64,000 bases of DNA from Chiua virens (lineage: Eukaryota > Basidiomycota > Agaricomycetes > Boletales > Boletaceae), in the NCBI GenBank assembly GCA_019787685.1, contig JAHNUO010000002.1, positions 2,356,001-2,420,000 on the forward strand, read 5' to 3'. Positions within the stretch are counted from its first letter, which is position 1, and each line of letters starts with the position of its first letter. The notes beneath the pieces are model-generated. The model saw nothing but the letters and a program-made list of their open reading frames with translations. It was not told the DNA's origin and made no database searches. Shown here one piece after another: positions 44,672-54,663 of the stretch. A program made the position numbers and the translations under genes.

Positions 44672-45430
44672 TGTTACGGTAGTCCCGGGTAGGGCCTAGC
44701 ATAGACGCAAAAGCGCTAAGTATCAAGCGGCTGCGATAACTCAAACAACCACCACTTGATACGTGGCGCGCTGTAGAGTTCAAGGAGGTTACTGGTCAGC
44801 GGATTGCTACCAGTGAGATGAGGTAGAACTTAGGACGTTGCCTAAGAGCGTCCTGTTGGGAATCTATACCTGAAGGACCGAGACTTCCCCTTGCAATCAG
44901 GGTGGACCGAGATGCTGGACGTTGGTCGCAGCGACGAGGGATGGCTTAGGTTAAGCCCGAAGAGGAGCAGTGATACTAGCTTAGATTGCGTAGATCAAGA
45001 CTGAAGTACAGGAGTATCACTGCACGGTATTTATACTACGAAAGTGGTGCACAGACCACGAGTCAAAAGGGGTGGCCAAGAAGAGCGGAACAGGCAAAGG
45101 GCCAAAAAGGGGTCAGGCAGGGCATAAGCACCGGATGGCCGAAAGTGTAAATGGTAAAACATGGAAGCTGTCCAAATGACAGCGGAAGTGAAAGGGATCC
45201 CTACCGGATCAGGAAGCAAATGAAGAAAGTGATGACGGAACAACAGGTTGGGCCGGAGTCGCGTAATCGGATTAATCGGGAAAAGGACAGGAAGAACGAG
45301 GCAAAGGGTTAGGCCCTTGCTGAGTAATCCGAAGCAAGGATAAGCCTTGTGGATTGAACGTAGGAGGTACCTGTAGTACCGAGCGTAGTGAAAGTAGCAA
45401 AAGAAACGAAGAAAAAGACGAATCGTAACA
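44672..45430 (-). repeat. 3' LTR of family A element
   Basis: 759 bp. It has the same TATA/AGTCT start region as its partner (+ strand ATTTATA near 45030, AGATCAAGACT near 44995). It differs from the 5' LTR at about twenty positions that I counted by eye, all transitions and mostly at CpG. Confidence 0.95.
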
Positions 45431-45472
45431 TTACCCCCTGACTAAGATCAAAGCACCATGCGAAGATCATCT

Positions 45473-48400
45473 TTAGATATGGAACGAATCCCTAATAGGG
45501 CTTCCCGTAATGTTGGCGTAACCTTCGTCGTTGATAGGGTTGTCGCACGGCGACGCAGAGCGGCGGTCTGGGGAGGCTGAAGAGCGTCCGGATGGGTGGC
45601 GGAGCGGGGGAGTTGGGACGATAGGGCGGCGGGCGCGGCGGCGTGCAGAAGAGGATGAGGAGCCGTTAGACGAGGAAGAGTTGGAGGGGATAATAGGGCG
45701 TGGGGAACGACAGTTCCAGGTGTTTCCGGCTGCCACCGGGGTAAGTCGGTTGGCCAGGGGAATCCTAGCGTGGACGCAAGGGGGTTGTCTGGGGCAACGG
45801 GACTGGATGTGTCTGGGGGACCAGGTAAGGCAGATGGGACATTGATAGTCCCGACATTCGACGCGGATATGCCCAAGTTTGTGGCATTCGAAGCAGGCTT
45901 TGTGGTAGCGAGGGTGGTCCTCGGGGAGGTCGACCTGACCGGTTTGGAACATGTGTTCCGCTTCGGCTCGGTTGCAGGCATTGATCTCTTCCGGGGAGAA
46001 GGGAAGAGAGGAGGCGGAGGGGGTAGATGGCGAGCGAGCAGGGGGAGCGAGTGGTTGGTCGAGGCGGAGGGAGAGTTCTGCCTGATAGCGGTGGAGGTCG
46101 GAGAGGAATTCACCCATCTGCATTTGGAATAGGGTGTGTTCGAGGAACGCGCGGATTTTGTCGTGGATCTGGCCAGTAATGGCCGAGAGGAGGTGGGTGT
46201 TGGCCATAGGCCCATAGAGGTCGGCCCGGACAAGGGCGAGTCGTTCATTCTGCAGGTACGCCGAGTATAGGGCGTGGAGTGGGGAGTCGAGGTCGAGGTG
46301 GTGCTCAATGGGGAACACCATACTTGGGTCGAGGATGAGGTTGCACATGCGAGTGAAGTAGTTGGGGGTGGGCATGGAAGCCCAGATAGCGTGTGAATGA
46401 AACGGCAAGTCTACCGTGACGAGAGGAGGACGAACACGGTGAATAGAATGAGAAGGGCGAGTGCGTACGCTTGCTGTTCCCCATCCTGCAGAAGCGACTG
46501 CAGAATCAGCTGGAGAAACGGGTCTGGTGGACTCTGTGAGGGAGGATTTGGAGGAGAGGGAGGGAGCATCCGAGGAGTGGAGCGACGGCGGGGGAACAGG
46601 GAGCGGTAAGGTGATGTGGGGAATGTCGACGGTGGGAGTGAAGATGGGTACTGGCGTAGTGTCGGATTCGAAGTCAGGTGTGGAGCAGGAGCGATAGGCC
46701 ATAACAGTTCTGATGCGGACTGGTGGCGGTCGGAGTGGAGAGCGCGGCAGTCGAGGTGGTGGAAGGGCAGAAGGGCGGGAGACTGAGGGGAAATCCTTGG
46801 GATGGCGTTGTTTATAAGTGTCGATGGTTTCCTTGGCATTTCCTAGGTTGGTCTCGGGCTCCCAAGAGTCGTCAGAGGCGGAGTAGCCCTTCCAGTGGAT
46901 TAGGAACTTGCGGTTTCGCGGGTTCCAGGTGTGACGTAGGATCCGCTCGATTTCATATTCCTCTTCACCGGCTATAAGGTCCGGTGGAGGTTTCGGGAAA
47001 TTGGGTCCGTAGGTTTCCATTTCCCGATATGGGGAAAGGAGCGACACGTGGAAGACCGGGTGGATTTTCCAGGTCTTGGGAAGGCGGAGGCGGTAGGTAA
47101 GCGGGGAAAGGACTTCCGTGATGGTAAAGGGTCCTTCACGGCGTGATGCGAGTTTCGGGGAGATGAGTTCCCGTTTCAAATTGCGGGCTTCCAGCCAAAC
47201 CTGGTCGCCTTTGGAGAAGGGCTTGAACTTCCTAAAGGAGCGAGCTTTCATGGCTTGCCGGGCAAGTTCGTGTGCGGCGAGGGCTTCGTCACGGGCAGCG
47301 GAGAGGGTTTTGAGGTGTTCCTCAACAGCGGGGAGTTTGGTTTCTGCAATGATAGCGGGCAAGGGACAGGGTTCGTAGCCCATCATGAGGAAGAATGGCG
47401 ATTTGCCAGTAACGGAGTGGGGGCGGTGGTTGTGTGCGAATTCGGCCATAGGGAGCAAGTCAGCCCATTTCTCCAGGTTGTTTTGGCAGTACATGCGGAG
47501 GTATGTCTCGACTTCTTGGTTGACGCGTTCCGTCTCACCATCGGATTGGGGATGGTAGGCGGTTGAGAGGGAGAGGCGGTATCCGATGAGTCGGGAGAGT
47601 TCTTTCGCGAAAGCGGAAGCAAACTGCGGACCACGGTCGGAGATGATTTTGTTGTAAAGGCCAAATCGCGTGTAAACTTTGTGAAAAAAGAGGCAGGCTA
47701 TACCTGCAGAGTTGGCGGTTTTCACCATAGGGCAGAGAATTACCCCCTTTGTAAGGCCATGGTCTACCATGACCATGAGGGAGTCATAGCCCTCCGCAGA
47801 GAGAGGGAGATCAGTGATGAGATCCACGGAGACATTCTGGAATGGACGGGTGCACGCGGAGGGAATGGGGGAGAGCGGGGGAGTGGTCGGATGGGTGTTG
47901 ACCTTGTGCTGTTGACACGAGGCGCAACCAGAGACGTAGGAGCGGACGAAGGAGGCCAGGCCAGGCCACCAGAATTCGGCGGCGACCAGCTGGCGAGTTT
48001 TCAAGAAGCCGGGGTGGCTGGCGGTGTGGGAGTCGTGGTGGCGGGCGACAATTTGTTGCCGTAGTTCCCGGTTAGGGGGGATGTAGATGCGACCTTGATA
48101 GGTCAGGACACCGGCATCGTAGTGCCAGTCGGAGAGGCAGGAGCGGAACGACGGTGGGAGGCCGCCATCCATGGCGTTAAGGGTGTCCAGGACAAGTGGA
48201 TCTGCGGCGGAGGAGCGGGAGATGAGGTCCTGGAGATCCGTGGTGACGAGGTTGACGAAGAGGTTGTCAGGGAGGAGCGTGACATCTTTGTTGTCCACGT
48301 CCGAGGTGATATGGTCGGGACGACGGGAAAGTGTGTCCGGGCTATCGAGGAGTTTACCTGGCACGTGGGAGAACGTGAGGTTGAAGTCAGCAAGGTCGAG

Positions 48401-49177
48401 AAGCCAGCGGGCTTGGCGACGGTTGAGGTTTTGGGGTTGTCGGAAGTAGGTGAGGTTTTTGTGATCCGAGAAGACGGTCACAGGGGTAGCACTACCATGA
48501 AGGTAGTGGCGCCAGGCTTTCAGGGATCTGATGACAGCGAGGAGTTCTCGGTCATAGATATCGTAGTTCCTTTCCATGGCGTTGAAAGACTGCGAAAGGT
48601 AGGAGCAAGGTTTCCAGTCACCGTTCGAGTCGGTCTGGAGGAGTACACCACCCGATGCGAATTAAGAAGCATCGGTGGCGATAGCGAAGGGTCTAGAGGT
48701 ATCCAGAAATTGAAGTACCGGATCTGAGGTGAATGCCTTTTTAAGGCGTTCGAAGGCGGCGATCTGAGGGGTTCCCCAGGTCCAAGGTGTGTCTTTCTTG
48801 GTAAGATCGACGAGAGGGCGGGAGATCGTAGAATAGTCCGGAATGAACCGGCGGTAGAAGTTGGCAAAGCCCATAAACGATCGGACATCTTTGAGCTTGG
48901 TGGGAGTGGGCCAGTCAGCGATGCCAGCGACCTTGATGGGGTCCATGGCGAGTTCACCCGGGCGAGCGATCATGCCGAGGTACTCCACTTCCGTGGTGGC
49001 GAAGTGGCATTTCTCGAGCTTGAGGTGAAGGTCGAGTTCCTTCATGCGAGCCAGAACGCGTTTGGTGTGCTCGGTATGCATAGTGTCATCTTCAGAGAAG
49101 ATGAGGAGATTGTCCATGTAGATGACGAGCCATCCTTCAGCGATCATGTCGCGGAAGGATTTGTTCATGAAATGTTG
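45473..49177 (-). pseudogene. Pol of family A, 3' part: RT, RNase H, integrase, chromodomain and extension
   Basis: It resumes with TFQHFMNKSF and the RT active-site region IYMDNLLIFS, where the usual YxDD reads YMDN. RNase H has TDAS and MERNYDIYDRELLAVI. One TAA (48664-48662) interrupts RNase H. The integrase has the HHCC finger (ARHHDSHTASHPG ... CASCQQHK) and catalytic core (VDLITDLP, ISDRGPQF, GETERVNQEVE). Then comes a chromodomain (YEIERILRHTWNPRNRKFLIHWKGY...) at about 46960-46800. The frame then continues about 440 codons past the chromodomain, with a paired zinc-knuckle region CFECHKLGHIRVEC and CPICLTWSPRHIQSRC at about 45900-45800, ending SPIRDSFHI. Confidence 0.9.
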
Positions 49178-49182
49178 GAACG

Positions 49183-49798
49183 TGTTACAATCACACAATA
49201 TACTATCCTAATCCCTCTATTTTTTGCCTATTTTTCCATATTTTTCCCTTTGCATTTGAGCTTGCTATAAGCATTCCATTCCTTCCGAGTTTCCGAGTTT
49301 CCGGAGTTTCCGAAATTCCCACGCTCTCGGAAACTCCGGAACTGAACACTTAGCAAATACAAAGTGATATATGATTGAAATACATTGACCCATGCCTTGC
49401 TATGGTCTAGAACCACTAACCCTTGACCAGCCTAGACCATACAAGCCCTCAGACACCCTCTAGACTCATAGTATGTCATTTCATTCTACACATCCTCACC
49501 TCATGCCTACCCTCATATCCATTCCTCCTCATGTCTATGATGCAATTACATTCTATGGCTATGTATTCTAGATCCATATACCCTATACCCATTCAAACCC
49601 TTGTCCCATAGCATAGCATATCTGTAGATTTACTTTACACTTGTACAAACAGTAGAATAGTATAAAAGGGACATCCCCAACTCACTGAAGGACCAGTCTT
49701 GTCCTTCTGGAGTTTCCCCAAGCCTCTCTAGTCACACAGACTCGCTTTCATTGTCCTTCCAGCAAATAACTTAAGCCTGTAAAGGTTTGGTTGTTTCA
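49183..49798 (+). mobile_element. Solo LTR, family B, inserted in pol
   Basis: TGTTACAATC ... GTTGTTTCA, 616 bp, flanked by the duplicated GAACG (49178-49182 and 49799-49803). Removing it and one repeat rejoins the reverse transcriptase frame. TATAAA at 49661 and AGTCTTGTCCT at 49695-49705 show plus orientation. No internal region of this family is in the window. Confidence 0.92.
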
Positions 49799-49803
49799 GA
49801 ACG

Positions 49804-50971
49804 TAGCGGGAGAGTTTGTCAGTCCAAAGAACATGACTGTAGGTTCGAAGAGACCACGGTGCGTGATGAACGCGGCTTTCCATTGATGTCCATCCTTGAT
49901 ACGGATGTTGTTGTAGCCCCATCGGACGTCAAACTTGGTGAAAAGTTTAGTGTCCTTCAGCTTATCGACGAGGTCGGAGATGAGGGGAAGGGGGTAGGCG
50001 TCACGGACGGTGTGTTCGTTGACGTAGTGGTAATCCTGGCAGGGGCGGAGTTTGCCATCCTTTTTCTTGACAAAGAAGAAAGGGGAGGCTTGAGGGGAAT
50101 TCGAAGGGCGGATTTTGCCAGAAGCAAGGTGTTCGTCGATAAATTTGTCGGTGGCCTTGCGCTCGTCGGGTGACAAGGGGTAGACCTTTCTGACCTTGGG
50201 TTGGAATGTGTCCTTTAGATGGATTTCGTGATCACAGGACCTGGAAGGGGGCCTCTGGGTGGAGGGTTCCTTCGCAAACACGGATTCGAATTCCGAGTAT
50301 TCTGAAGGGAGGGTGACCTTGGCTTTGGTAGCTGCGGCCGCAAGGGCGGTAGCGTTGGTGAGCTTCTCCAGAAGAATAGTCCGAACGAAGCGTTGACCCG
50401 CGCGCATGACGCGGTTCACAGAGTGTTGCACGGATTGGGTCATAAAACGATGCCCAGTTTCGGTGCCAAGGTAGTCAAAGATTTTGCTGTCCCAGATGGG
50501 ATCGACGTCAATGTGGCGGGTCGGGATGACCGGTGGCGGGTGAGCGAGTTTGGCGGAGTGGCGTGGTTCGTCGTGGGTGATAGGAGGGAAATTGGGTTCG
50601 GGGGCGGTGATGGTGATGGTTTTGGCGACCCAATCAATGGTGGGATTGGTCGCTTTGAGCCAGGGGAGGCCAAGGATAACGTTTTCAGAACCACAGTGGA
50701 TGACGTGGAACTTTACACGCTGGAGTACTCCACCAAGAGCAATCCGGAGGGTGGTGGTGAACTTGATGTCACCATTTTTGTTCATGGTGGAGTCCACGTT
50801 CCGAACCGGAATGGGTTTTGGAAGGCGTTCCTTAGGAAACTTGTTCTTCTGGACGAAGTGCCAGTCGATACAGTTTATCCCGGCTCCAGAGTCGATGAGA
50901 GCACGGGTGTCGACGTCTTTCGAGGTAGCAGTAGCATTCAGTCTAATGGGGATCTGCATAGATTGACTCAC
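49804..50971 (-). pseudogene. Pol of family A, 5' part (protease and start of reverse transcriptase)
   Basis: Aspartic protease with the motif ALIDSGAGINCID about 25 residues in, then the RT N-terminal part (YPLSPDERKATDKFIDEHL, SPFFFVKKKDGKLRPCQDYHYVNEHT, LFTKFDVRWGYNNIRIKDG, TVMFFGLTNSPATF). The reading stops abruptly at 49804 where the solo LTR is inserted and resumes at 49177. Confidence 0.9.
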
Positions 50972-51036
50972 TAACTCAGCTACTAGTACATGGGTACGAG
51001 AATGGGAAGATACTGGCGTCGAATCAGTCTTCCGCC

Positions 51037-52398
51037 TTAAAAACCCGTGATAGGTTCAGGGGCGTTCGAGTTGACTTTGTTGACGCTCATAGAGTCATCA
51101 TCATCGTCCTCTATCTCCTGCAATGCAGGGACAGGTTCAGGTTTGGGTTCGGCTTTCCGGACCTTCTTGTTAGGCGCGGGAGTGGAGCGAGCAGAGTCGG
51201 TCTTAAAGACCGGGCAGGGGGAGGTGCAATGGCCGGGCAGGAGGAGGTGCAATGGCCGGGCAGGAGGAGGTGCAATGGCCGGGCAGGAGGAGGTGCGATG
51301 GCCGGGTTGGCGGCACCGGAAGCAGAGGTTCTTGTCGATGCATCGCTTGCGCTCAGCATTGGTCATCTTGGCGACGCGGATTGAGTCCATGTCCATAGTG
51401 TTGGGGTCTCGTTCCTTTTTACGGGAAGGAGCAGGTGAGTCGTGGAAGACGACAGCGGCGGCGGGTTTCTTGTTGCGACGAGCGATCTCGTCTGCACGCT
51501 CCCACTGCGTCTTAAAATGGACAGCTTGGGTGTACCACTTGTCGATGGTGGTGGGTACAGTGTCCATTCCCTGGATCCTGCACATAAGCGAAGGGGGAAG
51601 GCCGGCAGCGAAGAAGTTGATCAGAACTGAATCCGATCTGGTGAGGGCAGCGGTGGCGACTTTGTTTCGGAACGAGGAGATGTAGGAGGGAACCTCCTCG
51701 TTGCGAGTCACCCGAGTGGTGGAGAGCCAGGCGATGGCGTTGCCCTTAGTATCATGGTGTTCGAAGTCCTTTCGGAACTCCATCTGCCAATCGGTCCAGC
51801 TCCCGAAGGAGCGGAGGGGAATAGCCCTGGCGCGGAATGTATCGGCCCAGGTTTTAGCGGGTCCTTCCATCATAAACAAAAGGGCGAAGGTGACACACTT
51901 GTTATCCGTGTCATAGATGGGGTCATTGATGAAGAGGTATGTTGCTACGTCATTGAGCCAAGGTACAGCGCGGTCATAGGACCTGTCAAAAGTGGAGGGT
52001 TTTCCGAGGCGAAGCTCGACTGCCTTGCTAGACATGTTGTTAGACAAGGTGGTGGTGGTTAAGGGTTGTCCGAGAGTTGGGACAATCAAGGATTGAGGGT
52101 TCCGGATAGATGATGGTCCAGGATTGGGCCTTTGTGGGGTTGTTGGGGATGCGAAGGTGGCAAGAGTGGGGAGGTCAAGGTTTGTGGTAAGACGGTCGGC
52201 TAGTTGCTCAATCTCGTCCTCAGAGTGTTCGACATTGATGTCGAGGTCTTCCTCCTGGGGTTCAGAAGGTGGAGTCGTGGGTTCAGGGTTTTCGTCAGAT
52301 AGATCGGACGATGGGGTGTTAGACGTCCGAAGACTCCAACTAGAGTTGAGGAGCGGGCAAGTGGGAGGTCGTCCGGCAATGGTGGGCAGCTGCTGCAC
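51037..52398 (-). CDS. Gag of family A element, 453 aa
   Basis: It starts 20 bases after the primer site. Acidic N-terminal region, capsid-like part (STFDRSYDRAVPWLNDVATYLF, GPAKTWADTFRARAI, WQMEFRKDFEHHD), and one CCHC zinc knuckle CFRCRQPGHRTSSC that binds RNA. A Pro/Leu-rich stretch after the knuckle is encoded by four 23-bp repeats at 51210-51301. The tail is acidic and ends EPITGF. The frame is intact. The pol frame starts 66 bases downstream in another phase, so pol is not a simple read-through. Confidence 0.9.
   Translation of the reverse strand: MQQLPTIAGRPPTCPLLNSSWSLRTSNTPSSDLSDENPEPTTPPSEPQEEDLDINVEHSEDEIEQLADRLTTNLDLPTLATFASPTTPQRPNPGPSSIRNPQSLIVPTLGQPLTTTTLSNNMSSKAVELRLGKPSTFDRSYDRAVPWLNDVATYLFINDPIYDTDNKCVTFALLFMMEGPAKTWADTFRARAIPLRSFGSWTDWQMEFRKDFEHHDTKGNAIAWLSTTRVTRNEEVPSYISSFRNKVATAALTRSDSVLINFFAAGLPPSLMCRIQGMDTVPTTIDKWYTQAVHFKTQWERADEIARRNKKPAAAVVFHDSPAPSRKKERDPNTMDMDSIRVAKMTNAERKRCIDKNLCFRCRQPGHRTSSCPAIAPPPARPLHLLLPGHCTSPCPVFKTDSARSTPAPNKKVRKAEPKPEPVPALQEIEDDDDDSMSVNKVNSNAPEPITGF
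51210..51301. repeat. Four tandem 23-bp repeats inside gag
   Basis: Unit CCGGGCAGGAGGAGGTGCAATGG or near copy, at 51210, 51233, 51256 and 51279. 23 is not a multiple of three, so each unit is read in a different phase. Confidence 0.9.
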
Positions 52399-52418
52399 GG
52401 TGGCAGGCTGGAGGAGCT

Positions 52419-52429
52419 AGTCTTGATCT
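52419..52429 (-). promoter_or_regulatory. Self-priming primer-binding site of family A
   Basis: AGATCAAGACT on the minus strand, two bases inside the 5' LTR. It is an exact 11-base complement of the predicted first 11 bases of the element's RNA (52762-52752). It lacks the TGG expected for a tRNA 3' end. This matches the arrangement known from Tf1 of fission yeast. Confidence 0.75.
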
Positions 52430-52431
52430 TA

Positions 52432-53190
52432 TGTTATGGTAGTCCCGGGTAGGGCCTAGCGTAGACGCAAAAGCACTAAGTATCAAGCGGCTGCGATAAC
52501 TCAAACAACCACCACTTGATACGTGGCGTGCTGTAGAGTTCAAGGAGGTTACTGGTCAGCGGATTGCTACCAGTGAGACGAGGTAAAACTTAGGATGTTG
52601 CCTAAGAGTGTCCTGTTGGGAATCTATACCCGAAGGACTGAGACTTCCCCTTGCGATCGGGGTGGACCGAGATACTGGACGTTGGTCGCAGCGACGAGGG
52701 ATGGCTTAGGTTAAGCCTGAAGAGGAGCAGTGATACTAGCTTAGATTGCGTAGATCAAGACTGAAGTACAGGAGTATCACTGCGCGGTATTTATACTACG
52801 AAAGTGGTGCACGGACCACGAGTCAAAAGGGGTGGCCAAGAAGAGCGGAACAGGCAAAGGGCCAAAAAGGGGTCAGGCGGGGCATAAGCACCGGATGGCC
52901 GAAAGTGTAAATGGTAAAACATGGAAGCTGTCCAAATGACAGTGGAAGTGAAAGGGATCCCTACCGGATCAGGAAGCAAATGAAGAAAGTGATGACGGAA
53001 CAACAGGTTGGGCCGGAGTCGCATAATCGGATTAATCGGGAAAAGGACAGGAAGAACGAGGCAAAGGGTTAGGCCCTTGCTGAGTAATCCGAAGCAAGGA
53101 TAAGCCTTGCGGATTGAACGTAGAAGGTACCTGTAGTACCGAGCGTAGTGAAAGTAGCAAAAGAAACGAAGAAAAAGACGAATCGTAACA
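52432..53190 (-). repeat. 5' LTR of family A element (promoter copy)
   Basis: 759 bp. On the minus strand TATAAAT starts at 52795 and the predicted RNA start AGTCTTGATCT (52762-52752) follows 33 bases later. The LTR ends at 52432 facing the primer site. Confidence 0.95.
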
Positions 53191-53195
53191 GGGAA

Positions 53196-53613
53196 CACAT
53201 ATTGATTAATCAGATTGAATCCAACACACTGGATCAAACTTGGATTGACATGGACTGGTATGGATGGATGACACATGGGCAGATCAGAATGAGGTGACAA
53301 AGGGCAGCTAAAACATGATCTAGAAAGTGGGAAAAAGCCTCTTTACAACCATGACTGTAAGGCTATTACCCCCACCCCTGCCTGCTCATCTAGTAGGAAC
53401 TTGAAGGATGATCACTATATACTAGTATATAAACCAGCCTCTTGGGGGTCTATCAATACTGAGAATATACTGCCCTAAGTGCAAAGAGATAGGGAAGTGC
53501 ATCAATCCCAGTCCTGGAAGTCATATCCTACAAGTTGTTTGGAGCAACCACAGTAAGGATTTTGACCTTTTTTCTAAGGAAAGTAATTTATGGAGTCACA
53601 CATTCTCATAAAC
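53196..53613. other. AT-rich, CpG-poor spacer
   Basis: Unrecognised sequence almost free of CpG, next to the family A insertion. Probably decayed repeat DNA. No gene. Confidence 0.4.
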
Positions 53614-54121
53614 TGTTAGAGACCATACAACTCTGAGGTTGTCAACTCTGGATCTCCAGAGTTATAGCATTGGACAGGACTTGGCTTCACCATATGTGGT
53701 GTGCCCTTGTCACAGTTAGTCCCTGTATTTGTGGATGTGTGGAGAATGGAGGTTGAAGTAAGACTCAATACTGTACATAAAGTGGAGTTGAGAGAAGTGA
53801 AGACTGTCAAGATCTTCTTGGAGGGTTTGGAGTGAGTTGTAGAGATAAACTAATATTCAACTAGGGAGTTACAACCAAAGTAACTACAATTTATATACTT
53901 GGAGGAACAGAAGGATTAGTCATGGAGTAGAGAGATGAGTAATACAGAGAGATGGAGAATGACTAAATGTAAGTAAGATGGATGATTGGGAAACTACATA
54001 ACCAGAGGTGAATCAGATACTAAGGAAGCCAGAGCTGTGTTCATAAGTGAGACACAGGTTTATGTACTAAAATGAAAAGAGGAACATGTATATGTAATGG
54101 AAGTCTGGTGTCATGGAGTTG
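53614..54121 (-). repeat. Decayed solo LTR of family C, CpG-stripped
   Basis: Read on the minus strand it follows the family C LTR from its end (TGTTAGAGACC = reverse complement of GGTCTCTAACA) through the segments for GCCAAGTCC, CCTTGTCACAG and the start region. Nearly every CpG of the intact LTR is TpG or CpA here. Its 5' end is lost where the next LTR starts. Confidence 0.75.
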
Positions 54122-54663
54122 TGAAACAACCAAACCTTTGCAGGCTTAAGTTATTTGCTGGAAGGACAATGAAAGTGAGTCAAGGGACTAGAGAGGCTTG
54201 GGGAAACTCCAGAAGGACAAGACTGGGTCCTTCAGTGAGTTAGGGATGTCCCTTTATACTATTCTACTGTTTGTACAAGTGTAAGCTAAATCTACAGATA
54301 TGCTATGCTATGGGACAAGGGTTTGAATGGGTATAGGGTATATGGATCTAGAATACATAGCCATGGAATGACATACCATGAGTCTAGAGGGTGTCTGAGG
54401 ATTTGTATGGTCTAGACTGGTCAAGGGTTAGTGGTTCTAGACCATAGCAAGGCCTGGGTCAATGTGTTCAATCATATATTACTTTGTATTTACTAAGTGT
54501 TCAGTTCCAGAGTTTCCAAGGGCATGGGAATTTTGGAAACTCCAGAAACTCAGAAACTTGGAAGGAATGGAATGCTTATAGCAAGCTCAAATGCAAAGAG
54601 AAAAATATGGAAAAATAGGTAAAAAATAGAGTGATTAGGATAATATATTGTGTGATTGTAACA
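54122..54663 (-). repeat. LTR copy of family B, minus orientation, partly deleted
   Basis: TGAAACAACC ... GATTGTAACA is the reverse complement of the family B solo LTR at 49183, shortened to about 540 bp. The start motif is kept as AGGACAAGACT at about 54215. No target duplication is seen. Confidence 0.85.

Larger units (their letters stand above)
44672..53190 (-). mobile_element. Ty3/Gypsy chromovirus-type LTR retrotransposon, family A (8.5 kb)
   Basis: Two 759-bp LTRs (44672-45430 and 52432-53190) begin TGTTA and end GTAACA and are flanked by the 5-bp target duplication GGGAA (44667-44671 and 53191-53195). Genes run on the minus strand: gag, then protease, reverse transcriptase, RNase H, integrase, chromodomain and a long extension. 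The primer site is not tRNA-like but complements the predicted start of the element's own RNA. The element is dead: a 616-bp solo LTR of another family splits the reverse transcriptase, and one in-frame TAA lies at 48664-48662. Confidence 0.95.

Noticed and set aside
45531..52420. Several long plus-strand frames across family A
   Set aside because: They are antisense shadows of gag and pol, with no motif, TATA box or intron, unlike the antisense gene in family C.
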